A DNA stretch of 15,010 nt from Bacillota bacterium (GCA_021845645.1 JAJZVM010000093.1:1-15010), one strand, 5' to 3'. Shown: positions 6,934 through 13,022, counted from the first letter of the stretch. Numbers and translations are program-made. The notes: generated from the letters alone by a model not told the origin.

Positions 6934-8067
6934 TCACGTCCGCGCCTGTGCCTCGCCGCGCCGGTAGGGATCGTAATAGGCGAGGCGCTGCTCGCGCCCG
7001 GGCAGGTGCTCCAGCGGCGGCGGTCCCGTCCTCCGCCGCTTCGGAGCGCTCGCGACCGGATAGAAAAGACCGCGTTCCTGGCTTGCCAAGGTCTCCGCCG
7101 TCGCCGGCACAAGGCGCAGACAGATCTCGCGCACGCCGCCGCCGACGGCGGTGATGGCCATGCCGAGCAGGGCCGCCTCCAGCCGGCGCCGCTCACGTGT
7201 CGGTCGCAGCAACGCGCGCCGCGTCGTCCTGCGGCAGGCCGCCATGTCCTCGACCACCAGTTCGAGGGCGCCGATCGACGGCAGGTGCCGCTCCCCGGAC
7301 GTGAGCGCGGAGAGCCCTTCCGCCACCGCCTGGGCGATCTCGATCCGGTCCGTGCAGGCCGACTCGGGATAGCTCCGCCGCCAGGAAAGGTCCTGAGGCG
7401 GCTGCAAGGGCCTGTAGCCGGTAGGCTCCTCTGCCTGTGCGAACTGCCAGAGTTCCCGCCCGACCGGCCCCACCTGCTGCCAGAGGGCCGCTGGGCCGAG
7501 CGGCAGGACATCTTCCACCCGTTCGAGGCCAAGTCCCGCGAGGCGGCGCTGCGCCGCGGCAGGCAGCCACTTTAGCGCCGCAAGCGGCAGATCGGTCCGC
7601 TCGCCCGTGCAAAGGATACCGCCGGGCACCTCCATCCGCCGCCCGCCGCGCACCAGGGCCTGCGCGAGGCGCAGGCTCCGGCCCGTCGCCGCGCGCACCC
7701 GCCAGCCAATGCCGCCGCATGCCGCGAGGGCGGCAGGGATGTCGTCCGCCGACCAGAGCTCGAGCGCCATCTCGCCGATGCCGCATTCCATCACGCCGCG
7801 TCCCACCGTGAAGAGGCGCTGGCGCAGTTCCGCCTGCAGTTCGGCGCAGGCCGCGTCACCGGGATCCCGACGCCAAAGGAGGCCCAGGGCGACCAGCGCG
7901 GCCGGTGACAGCTCCTGCCCGGAGGCGAGTCCGCTCTCGGACGCCTGTGCCGAGAGATCCCGCAGACGCCTGCCCGCGAGCACGGCGAGAGGCCTTGCGC
8001 CAAGCTCCGGTTCGCGCTGTTGCAGAACCTGTGCCCTCAGGCCGTCGACCTCCATGTAGAGCAGCAT
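6934..8067 (-). CDS. imuB: ImuB-like Y-family polymerase homologue, catalytically degenerate
   Basis: The 377-residue protein has the Y-family layout. The N-terminal strand (MLLYMEVDGL) is the DinB V-D-M-D strand. The segment MECGIGEMALELW (93-105) corresponds to the E-x-Y-SIDE active-site strand. Residues 159-213 (DLPLAALKWLPAAAQRRLAGLG..., ending LWQFAQAEEP) are the thumb helix-hairpin-helix with its RLARGxDP-like end. A little-finger region and a Pro/Arg-rich tail follow. The first catalytic Asp position is Glu6, and the Asp of the DE pair is Gly98 (E99 kept). ImuB proteins are known to be inactive adaptors joining ImuA, DnaE2 and the beta clamp, so this fits. No clear beta-clamp motif was identified. 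ATG 8067 has GAGGGA 7 nt upstream; an earlier start would cross the LexA box. It leads a two-gene operon with the DUF6504 gene. Confidence 0.8.
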   Translation of the reverse strand: MLLYMEVDGLRAQVLQQREPELGARPLAVLAGRRLRDLSAQASESGLASGQELSPAALVALGLLWRRDPGDAACAELQAELRQRLFTVGRGVMECGIGEMALELWSADDIPAALAACGGIGWRVRAATGRSLRLAQALVRGGRRMEVPGGILCTGERTDLPLAALKWLPAAAQRRLAGLGLERVEDVLPLGPAALWQQVGPVGRELWQFAQAEEPTGYRPLQPPQDLSWRRSYPESACTDRIEIAQAVAEGLSALTSGERHLPSIGALELVVEDMAACRRTTRRALLRPTRERRRLEAALLGMAITAVGGGVREICLRLVPATAETLASQERGLFYPVASAPKRRRTGPPPLEHLPGREQRLAYYDPYRRGEAQART

Positions 8068-8085
8068 GCCGGCGTCCCTCTTTCT

Positions 8086-8099
8086 AGAACATTTGTTCT
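8086..8099 (-). promoter_or_regulatory. LexA (SOS) box, Gram-positive type
   Basis: On the minus strand the site reads AGAACAAATGTTCT. This agrees with the Bacillus LexA/DinR consensus CGAACRNRYGTTYG at all specified positions except the outermost bases. It lies 6 nt after the -10 hexamer of the imuB promoter, covering the start of transcription, and 18 nt before the imuB ATG. Repression by LexA and induction by DNA damage follow from that position. Confidence 0.85.
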
Positions 8100-8105
8100 G
8101 TTTGC

Positions 8106-8135
8106 AGTATAGGCAGCCCCAAGAGTCGGCGTCAA
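8106..8135 (-). promoter_or_regulatory. Sigma-A-type promoter of the imuB operon
   Basis: On the minus strand a -35 TTGACG (8135-8130) and a -10 TATACT (8111-8106) are separated by 18 nt. Each matches five of six consensus bases. The LexA box follows directly downstream, so this is a damage-inducible promoter for the ImuB-like gene and the DUF6504 gene. Confidence 0.8.
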
Positions 8136-8147
8136 GCCGGCGGAGAT

Positions 8148-8179
8148 GGGAAACGGTGCATAAAAAGACACCGTCCCCC
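8148..8179. repeat. Imperfect hairpin, possibly a dispersed palindromic element
   Basis: GGG-AA-ACGGTG (from 8148) pairs with CACCGT-CCCCC (to 8179) around the loop CATAAAAAGA. The inner 6-bp stem is perfect and the outer GGG/CCC arm is offset by a small internal loop. It lies between the 55-residue membrane gene (stop 8216) and the imuB promoter, followed by a tandem CTGCAAA CTGCAAA (8179-8192). It has the look of a REP-like dispersed element. It is a poor terminator because the T-run is in the loop and not after the stem. Confidence 0.4.
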
Positions 8180-8215
8180 TGCAAACTGCAAAGGAACGGC
8201 GCTGACGGAGGCGGA

Positions 8216-8383
8216 TCAGGCGATCATGCTATAAATCCACAGGAAGACGGCGACCGTGATCACGCCGACGAGCACAGCGTCCATGTCCACCACGGCACCT
8301 TGCACGGCGCTCCCAGCGGCGAACGCAACTTGCGAGAGCATCATCGCGCCGGAGAGCACGCCGAGGAACAGCCAACGACGCAA
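8216..8383 (-). CDS. Small membrane protein with signal peptide (55 aa), coat-protein-like shape
   Basis: TTG at 8383 is preceded by GGGAGGTGG at an ideal distance, and a plausible promoter lies further upstream. The 55-residue product has a basic start and hydrophobic stretch ending in AFA-AG (MRRWLFLGVLSG... to QVAFAAG), a credible signal peptidase site after residue 22 or 23. A short polar segment (SAVQGAVVDMDA) and a second transmembrane helix (VLVGVITVAVFLWIYSMIA) complete it. The mature form would be about 32 residues. Signal peptide, short amphipathic part and one helix is the plan of filamentous-phage major coat proteins, and the DM-x-A...IYSM end is reminiscent of the Pf1 coat. No other phage gene is near and the C-terminus lacks the usual lysines. 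Function unknown. Confidence 0.6.
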   Translation of the reverse strand: MRRWLFLGVLSGAMMLSQVAFAAGSAVQGAVVDMDAVLVGVITVAVFLWIYSMIA

Positions 8384-8413
8384 GATCGCCACCTCCCATG
8401 CCTACCGCCGCAC

Positions 8414-8441
8414 ATTGTAGCACGAGTCCGCCACATGTTCA
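8414..8441 (-). promoter_or_regulatory. Putative promoter of the 55-aa membrane protein gene
   Basis: On the minus strand TGAACA (8441-8436) and TACAAT (8419-8414) are separated by 16 nt. The -10 matches five of six consensus bases and the -35 four. Transcription would start near 8407, leaving a short leader containing the strong ribosome binding site. Confidence 0.5.
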
Positions 8442-8664
8442 TGGTCGTATGGCCGGTAGTATGGTCCGACAGGACAGCATCACGCAGGCGCGTGACCGAA
8501 AGAGCCCCAGGACCGCCAAGTCACCGCAGGGGCAGGAGCGGCCGGGGAACCCAGAGAATGCACCTGTACGGATCTCCAACGCATTTAGTAAAATGCACGG
8601 AAAGGATCGCCGGCCCATCTTTTCCGGCGACCCCGGATCCGCGGCACAGTGGGAGGTGTTCCGC
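8442..8664 (+). other. Gene-free leader region before the DUF2203 gene, with two inverted repeats
   Basis: No credible gene is seen here. It holds GCATTT-AGTA-AAATGC (8581-8596) and TCGCCGG-(10 nt)-CCGGCGA (8607-8630), both close upstream of the DUF2203 start and possibly an operator and a leader hairpin. No clear sigma-A promoter was found on the plus strand. The GC-rich stretch 8480-8560 was searched for riboswitch cores without success. Confidence 0.35.
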
Positions 8665-9117
8665 ATGGCCCACCGGTTGTTCACGGTGTCCGAGGCGAAC
8701 GCTCTCGTGCCATTCCTGGAAGGCCATCTTCGACGCCTTCAGGAGCTGCAGCGGCAGGCACAGTCCCACTTCGAGGAGATGGAGCGCGTCAAGGCGGTCG
8801 GCTACAAGCCGGACGGCAAGCTCATCCTCCAGCGCGACTTCCAGGACACCCGCGATGCATTCGACCGTTCCGTCGCCGAAGCCAACGCACGCATCGCCGA
8901 CATCAACCGGACCGGCTGCCAGCTCAAGAGCGTCGAATCTGGGCTGGTGGACTTCCCGAGCATTCTGGAAGAGCGGGAGGTCCTGCTCTGCTGGAAGCTG
9001 GGCGAGGACGTGCTGCACCACTACCACTCACCGCTCGAGGGCTTTGACGGACGCCGCCCGCTGCCCGACTGGGCCTTGCCGCAGGAGTCCGGAGACCCGA
9101 ACGCAAACGCGAGCTAA
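8665..9117 (+). CDS. DUF2203 family protein
   Basis: A 150-residue soluble protein opening with MAHRLFTVSEANALVPFLE, the typical DUF2203 N-terminus. A long helical segment (about 20-48), a glycine/lysine turn (GYKPDGKLILQRDF) and a second helix follow. The family-characteristic stretch is VESGLVDFPSILEEREVLLCWKLGE (about 92-116), with HHYHSPLEGFDGR after it. The family is widespread in Bacillota and other phyla and has no established function. The ATG has GGGAGGTG 6 nt upstream. The frame is open further upstream but with no start signal. The gene stands alone and ends just before the bidirectional terminator at 9133. Confidence 0.88.
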   Translation: MAHRLFTVSEANALVPFLEGHLRRLQELQRQAQSHFEEMERVKAVGYKPDGKLILQRDFQDTRDAFDRSVAEANARIADINRTGCQLKSVESGLVDFPSILEEREVLLCWKLGEDVLHHYHSPLEGFDGRRPLPDWALPQESGDPNANAS

Positions 9118-9132
9118 AGACCTTCTGGCAAA

Positions 9133-9164
9133 GACGGCGGACCACCGCAAGGTGGTCCGCCGTC
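9133..9164. terminator. Bidirectional terminator, 14-bp stem with GCAA loop
   Basis: GACGGCGGACCACC (9133-9146) and GGTGGTCCGCCGTC (9151-9164) pair perfectly around a GCAA tetraloop. On the plus strand CTGTCTTATT follows, and on the minus strand TTTGCC. It sits between the convergent DUF2203 and methyltransferase genes and should end both transcripts. Confidence 0.85.
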
Positions 9165-9196
9165 CTGTCTTATTGCCGGGATGCCCCTCCGCTCAC

Positions 9197-10039
9197 TCAG
9201 GTCCCGGTAGCCGCGAAGAGAATATGCCCTCCCGCGTCGGGATTGCGCCTGCAGGCGTCGAACTCGGCCTTGAGCAAGGCGCTGTAGACCTCCGGTCGGG
9301 CGGCGAGCGCCTCGAGTTGCGGCTTCGGCAGCGAGAGCAGGCAGTTGGTCGCGGAGAGGTCCAGCGCCTGCAGACCGCTTCGCTTGAGCACGGCCCTAAG
9401 CTCCTCGGCGTGCAGCATCTTTGCGCGATGTTCCGAGAAGCGGTCCGTCAGCATGCCGCTGCGGTACACGGCGAGCAGCTCCTCGCCCGTAATCTCCGGC
9501 TCCGGCAGCCAGCCGACGCCGAGCGACTGCGCGAGAGCGCCGACGGTGCTCATGACGCTGCCGACGATGCGGCCGCCAGGTTTCAGCAGACCCCGCAACA
9601 GCCTGAGTGCCGCCTCCATCTCGTCCGGGTAGTAGTTCAGCGCGCCGCCGAGCACCAGCACCAGATCGAACGGGGCAAGACCGTTGCCGGCAAGATCGAA
9701 GAGGCTCTGATGCAGGTAGCCGTCCGCCGTGAGTTCGTGCAGGGCGAACCGCTCCCTGGCGGCGCCGAGCATCGCCGCGGAGATGTCGAGAAGCGTCACG
9801 CGGGCGCCCTGGCGCGCGAGCCAGAGCGCGAACCGGCCGGGCCCGCTCCCGACGTCGAGCACCCTTCCCGCCGGCAGTCCCCAGCGCCGCAGGAACTCGG
9901 TGATGACCGCAAGCCGCACCTGGCCGATCGGCGTCTCGAAACGTCCCCACTCGCGCGCAGGGCCGTACCGGTCGTAGAATTTCTCTATCCTCGCCTCGCG
10001 GCGGGACAGGTCTTCGCCTCCCGGGACTCCGTTTGTCAA
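9197..10039 (-). CDS. Class I SAM-dependent methyltransferase
   Basis: Rossmann-fold methyltransferase, up to 280 residues. Motif I is LDVGSGPGRFA (61-71), the acidic end of the second strand is LLD (84-86), and the post-motif LLKPGGR is at 151-157. The N-terminus (FYDRYGPAREWGRFETPIGQVR) resembles small-molecule methyltransferases of the methyltransf_11/25 type. Substrate unknown. Start is unsettled: the TTG at 10039 lacks a ribosome binding site, whereas GGGAGG at 10022-10017 lies 7 nt before an in-frame CTG at 10009, which would give 270 residues. The outer start is given here. It is the last gene of the minus-strand cluster, 54 nt or more after the HD gene, and ends near the 9133 terminator. 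Confidence 0.88.
   Translation of the reverse strand: MTNGVPGGEDLSRREARIEKFYDRYGPAREWGRFETPIGQVRLAVITEFLRRWGLPAGRVLDVGSGPGRFALWLARQGARVTLLDISAAMLGAARERFALHELTADGYLHQSLFDLAGNGLAPFDLVLVLGGALNYYPDEMEAALRLLRGLLKPGGRIVGSVMSTVGALAQSLGVGWLPEPEITGEELLAVYRSGMLTDRFSEHRAKMLHAEELRAVLKRSGLQALDLSATNCLLSLPKPQLEALAARPEVYSALLKAEFDACRRNPDAGGHILFAATGT
10017..10022 (-). promoter_or_regulatory. Shine-Dalgarno site facing a CTG codon
   Basis: GGGAGG on the minus strand is followed after 7 nt by the in-frame CTG at 10009-10007 of the methyltransferase frame. The only upstream canonical start, TTG 10039, has no such site. This suggests initiation at CTG. Confidence 0.45.
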
Positions 10040-10093
10040 CTACCAGATGGTGTACGATACGGTGTTGTCCAAAACGGTTTTCTCGGGATGGTC

Positions 10094-10648
10094 TCAGAGG
10101 TCGAGGTCGTCCTTCGCCTTCTGCAGGGCGGTGATGACGTTCTGGATGTGCTCGTCGAGCGGCACACCGAGCTCCTCCGCCCCCTGCACGATATCCTCCC
10201 GGTTCACGCCGCGCGCAAACGCCTTGTCCTTCATCTTCTTGCGCACAGACTTCGCCTCGAGCCCGTCGAGCCGGTCTGGCCTGACGAGCGCAACCGCCAC
10301 AACGAGACCAGACAGCTCGTCCACCGCAAAGAGGGTCTTCGCCATGTCGGTCGTGCGGGCGACGCCCGTGTGGTTGCCGTGGCCAAGGATGGCTTGCAGC
10401 ATGTCCTCCGGGTACCCCTCGCGGCGCAGGATCTCGACGCCCTTGTACGGGTGGTCGTCAAGGCTCTGGTAGATCTCGTAGTCCATGTCGTGCAAGAGCC
10501 CTGTGATGCCCCAGTACTCCGCATCCCCGCCCCTGAGACCGGCGTAGTGGCGCATCGACGCCTCAACGGCAAGCGCGTGCTTGATCAGTTGTGGCGATTT
10601 CGTGTACTCGCCGAGCAGCGCGAAGGCCTCGGCGCGCGTCTTCTCCAA
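10094..10648 (-). CDS. HD-domain (HDIG) phosphohydrolase-like protein
   Basis: Metal-dependent HD-superfamily protein, 184 residues. Metal-ligand candidates are H24 (LIKHALAVEASM), H53-D54 (GLLHDMDYE), H66 (DDHPYKGVEIL), H90 (ILGHGNHTG) and D110 (FAVDELSG). The second half (VALVRPDRLDGL, SVRKKMKDKAFARGVNRED, GAEELGVPLDEH) matches a conserved small HDIG group common in Bacillota and archaea whose substrate is not established. The TTG start at 10648 is 6 nt after the thioesterase stop codon. Its ribosome binding sequence (AAGGGGGAT) lies inside the end of that gene, so the two are probably translationally coupled. Confidence 0.87.
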   Translation of the reverse strand: MEKTRAEAFALLGEYTKSPQLIKHALAVEASMRHYAGLRGGDAEYWGITGLLHDMDYEIYQSLDDHPYKGVEILRREGYPEDMLQAILGHGNHTGVARTTDMAKTLFAVDELSGLVVAVALVRPDRLDGLEAKSVRKKMKDKAFARGVNREDIVQGAEELGVPLDEHIQNVITALQKAKDDLDL

Positions 10649-10654
10649 TTCGGG

Positions 10655-11083
10655 CTAATCCCCCTTGATCTCCATGTCCGACGGAACGCGAAGGAAGGTC
10701 CCTGACGCCTGCGCGACGATCTCGCCGCCGCAGCGGAGCGTGGCTTCGGTCTTGGCGAAGCGCCCGGTCAGGCGCGTGCACTGCGCGTCCACGCGGAACG
10801 GCTCGCCTGTCGGCAGGGGACGGCGGTAGCGCACCGAGATCTCGCCCGTCGCCACGCCTGGCATCCCCTGCATCGCCACGGCATAGTACATCGCCTCGTC
10901 GAGGATGGCGCAGACGATGCCGCCATGGCTGCGCCGCGCGAAGCCCTGCAGGTGGTCGGGCACGACGCCCTCGGCACTGGCGCCCTGCGGTGCCGGCACG
11001 AAGCTCAGGTGCAGCCCGTGCTCGTTCTCGGGGCCGCAGACCAGGCAGCGTCCGTCGTCGCGCCACGTGGTCTGCCCGCTCAA
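10655..11083 (-). CDS. PaaI-like hotdog-fold thioesterase
   Basis: 142-residue hotdog protein. It opens with CLVCGPENEHGLHLSF (13-28), the Cys-x2-Cys-GPxN pattern of one PaaI/4HBT subgroup. It contains SHGGIVCAILDEAMYYA (52-68), where the HGG turn and the acidic helix residue form the thioester site. The strands ISVRYRRPLPTGEPFRVDAQ complete the fold. It should hydrolyse an acyl-CoA; the substrate is unknown. The start codon TTG shares bases with the TGA of the nitrilase gene (TTGA), a 4-nt overlap, with GGGGTGG as ribosome binding site. The C-terminal end carries the ribosome binding site of the HD gene. Confidence 0.87.
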   Translation of the reverse strand: MSGQTTWRDDGRCLVCGPENEHGLHLSFVPAPQGASAEGVVPDHLQGFARRSHGGIVCAILDEAMYYAVAMQGMPGVATGEISVRYRRPLPTGEPFRVDAQCTRLTGRFAKTEATLRCGGEIVAQASGTFLRVPSDMEIKGD

Positions 11084-12138
11084 TGCGAGCCACCCCGCCA
11101 GAAGCCGGAGTAGACGCGCGGGAAGTATCGCTCGTAAAGCGCGGGATTCAGCTGCAGCGGCTGCTCCTCGCGCAATCGGCGCAGGGCGGCCACATCCAGG
11201 TCGGCGACAACCAGCGCCTCACCCTCGGGGCGTTCCGAAACCGCAAGCCTGCCGTCCCCGCGCTCGGTGAGGGCAAGCGGGGCGTAGATGCCGGCATGGC
11301 CGGTGAGCCGCATGCCGAGCGCCTCGCCGACGAGCGCTCCCTGCACGCCGAAGACCTGCGACTCCTGAACGCGTGGCCAGATGCCGCGCAGGGCCTTCCA
11401 CGGGCTGTAGGGGTACTCGGGGTCCGCCATAGGCAGGACGACGATCTCCGCGCCGAGCTGGCGCAGGATGCGGAAGGTTTCGAAGAATGTGGCGTCCATG
11501 CACACGGGCAGGCCGATGCGGCCGATGCCCGTGTCGAAGACCTCGAGATCCTCTCCGGCCGTCAGGCCCCACTCCTCCTCGAGCGGGATGAGGTGGCACT
11601 TGGCCTGGCGCAGTATGCGGCCCTCCGGAGTGAACAGGTGGCCGACGTTGAGCACGCGCTGGTCCGGCAACGGCAGCAGGGCGGAGCCCGCGGCGATGTG
11701 GACGCCGTAGCCCCGCGCCAGCGTCGCAAAGGTTGTCTCGTAGATGCGCCGCGTCGCCCCACCCATCAGGCGGAAGAGTTCCGCGACCTGAACGTCCTCG
11801 CCGATCTGGCGCACGGCCTCGTCGACCGTCAGGTTGCGCAGCATGGGGCCGAGGCCCGGCATGACCCCGACGAGCAGCGTCGCGGTGTCCTCCGGGAACG
11901 CGACCAGTTCCGCCCCCTGGGCCACCGCCTCGCGGACGTTGTCATAGACGAGGTCGGCAAACTCCTCGGCCGTCTCGCAGAGGCGCCATTCGAGCTGGAC
12001 GGCGGCCGCCCGCACGACCCCCACTTCGGGGGTGCGCACTCTGTGGCGGAAGCCGCGGCGCTGCAGGCGGCGCACGACGCGCGCCGGGCGCGAGCGCATG
12101 CGCAACATGAATTGGAGGGTGATGTCGCGCAGATTCAT
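11080..12138 (-). CDS. Nitrilase-family carbon-nitrogen hydrolase, intact triad
   Basis: 352-residue nitrilase-superfamily enzyme for amide or nitrile C-N hydrolysis. The Glu-Lys-Cys triad is visible: E83 in LVAFPEDT, K180 in LRQAKCHLIPLEEE, and C213 in RIGLPVCMDATFFE. The first 40 residues are very basic and Arg-rich (MLRMRSRPARVVRRLQRRGF), an unusual extension. The end (LQLNPALYERYFPRVYSGFW) is shared in pattern with the upstream paralogue. Start: ATG 12138 with AGGAG 7 nt upstream. A longer frame to 12534 is a shadow of the upstream gene. ATGA overlaps the upstream stop, so translation is coupled. The substrate cannot be named; a member near a thioesterase and a methyltransferase may act on a small amide or an N-acyl compound. 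Confidence 0.9.
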   Translation of the reverse strand: MNLRDITLQFMLRMRSRPARVVRRLQRRGFRHRVRTPEVGVVRAAAVQLEWRLCETAEEFADLVYDNVREAVAQGAELVAFPEDTATLLVGVMPGLGPMLRNLTVDEAVRQIGEDVQVAELFRLMGGATRRIYETTFATLARGYGVHIAAGSALLPLPDQRVLNVGHLFTPEGRILRQAKCHLIPLEEEWGLTAGEDLEVFDTGIGRIGLPVCMDATFFETFRILRQLGAEIVVLPMADPEYPYSPWKALRGIWPRVQESQVFGVQGALVGEALGMRLTGHAGIYAPLALTERGDGRLAVSERPEGEALVVADLDVAALRRLREEQPLQLNPALYERYFPRVYSGFWRGGSH

Positions 12139-13022
12139 GGCTGTCTCCTGTATATCAGCGGCAGATACTTGCGGTAGAGCCCGGGGTTGAGGTGCCGGAG
12201 AAGCGGGTAGTCGCGACGCACCTTCTGCAGGTCGTCGACGCGCAGCGTCGCCACCTGCGCGCCCGTTCCGACAAAGTAGCCGGGACGCGGCAGGAAACCG
12301 GCTTCGTCCTCCGTCATCTCGCAAGGGGCCAGGATCGCGGCACGGCCGGCGTACACCCGCTCGCCCATCACGCCGAACAGCCCCGACTCGACGCCGAAGA
12401 CCTGGTTCTGCTGAACCTCCTGCCAGAGACCCCAGAGCGCCTCTTCGGACGAATATGGTGTACCGGGCGCGAGTGGCGCCAACAGGATGTCGGCGCCCTG
12501 AAGCGACAGGATGCGACTGACTTCCGGGTACCATGCGTCGCGGCCGAGCAGCAGCCCAACCTTGACGCCCGCGTCGACCGCGATCGGTGAGATCTCGTCC
12601 GCCGTCGCCTGCACCGTGCCGTCCTTGTGCGTCTGGAGTTGCTCACCGACCAGGTTGCCTTGGCGATCGAACACCGCCGCGTATTGCTGGACGCGGTCCT
12701 GTGGCGTCACAAGGTAGATCGTGCCCGGCACGACGACAGCTCCGAGCGTGCGCGCCGCATAGCTGCCCGCGGCAAGGTAGGCGTCCTTGAGCGAACCGTC
12801 CGCGAGTGCCACTGCCTTGGGGTCTGCGAGATCGAGCTGCGGGACGAGGCCGAGCGCGAGCAGGCCTGGGAACAGGTAGAGGTCGGCCGGGGTGCGCTGG
12901 GCAGTAGACTCCGCCGCCTGCACCAGCGCGCGGCCAAAGGATGCGGCGTCGGGCGCGGCGAACGGTGGGAGGCGAAATGTCGCTACGATAAAGTCGCGCT
13001 CCAGCGTTGCCCCTCCTTGCAC
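12135..13022 (-). CDS. Nitrilase-fold pseudoenzyme, paralogue of the downstream nitrilase
   Basis: A nitrilase-superfamily fold of about 289-295 residues with the triad lost (numbering from the CTG codon). FPE is FPG (G47, DLYLFPGLLALG). The Lys position by ungapped alignment is Leu123, with a Lys at 127. The nucleophile is Gly154 in VGLLLGRDAWYPE, where active members have ICxDxxFPE. Other parts match the downstream enzyme: EVQQNQVFGVESGLFG against RVQESQVFGVQGALVG, and LRHLNPGLYRKYLPLIY against LQLNPALYERYFPRVY. Start: the GTG at 13022 has no ribosome binding site. AAGGAGGGG (13018-13010) stands before an in-frame CTG at 13004 with 7 nt between GGAGG and CTG, and that start fits the first strand (FIVATFRL). 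The TGA overlaps the nitrilase ATG. A non-catalytic partner role is inferred. Confidence 0.85.
   Translation of the reverse strand: MQGGATLERDFIVATFRLPPFAAPDAASFGRALVQAAESTAQRTPADLYLFPGLLALGLVPQLDLADPKAVALADGSLKDAYLAAGSYAARTLGAVVVPGTIYLVTPQDRVQQYAAVFDRQGNLVGEQLQTHKDGTVQATADEISPIAVDAGVKVGLLLGRDAWYPEVSRILSLQGADILLAPLAPGTPYSSEEALWGLWQEVQQNQVFGVESGLFGVMGERVYAGRAAILAPCEMTEDEAGFLPRPGYFVGTGAQVATLRVDDLQKVRRDYPLLRHLNPGLYRKYLPLIYRRQP
13010..13018 (-). promoter_or_regulatory. Shine-Dalgarno site facing a CTG codon
   Basis: AAGGAGGGG on the minus strand is followed, 7 nt after its GGAGG, by the in-frame CTG at 13004-13002 of the pseudo-nitrilase. The GTG at 13022 lies upstream of this site and cannot use it. 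Same geometry as the methyltransferase site at 10017. Confidence 0.5.

Noticed and set aside
8490..8570. Possible riboswitch (GGGGAACCCA-like stretch recalling the ydaO c-di-AMP or GEMM families)
   Set aside because: Only one short motif agrees. The other core elements (GGGGUGAAU-type and GCUAACCUCGU-type segments, or the GEMM GCAAACC) are absent.
8066..10705. Plus-strand open frame of 879 codons
   Set aside because: It crosses the 55-aa gene, DUF2203, the terminator, the methyltransferase and the HD gene in other frames. No domain is visible.
12138..12534. N-terminal extension of the nitrilase to 484 residues
   Set aside because: The extra part is the shadow of the upstream paralogue, and the ATG at 12138 has a good ribosome binding site.
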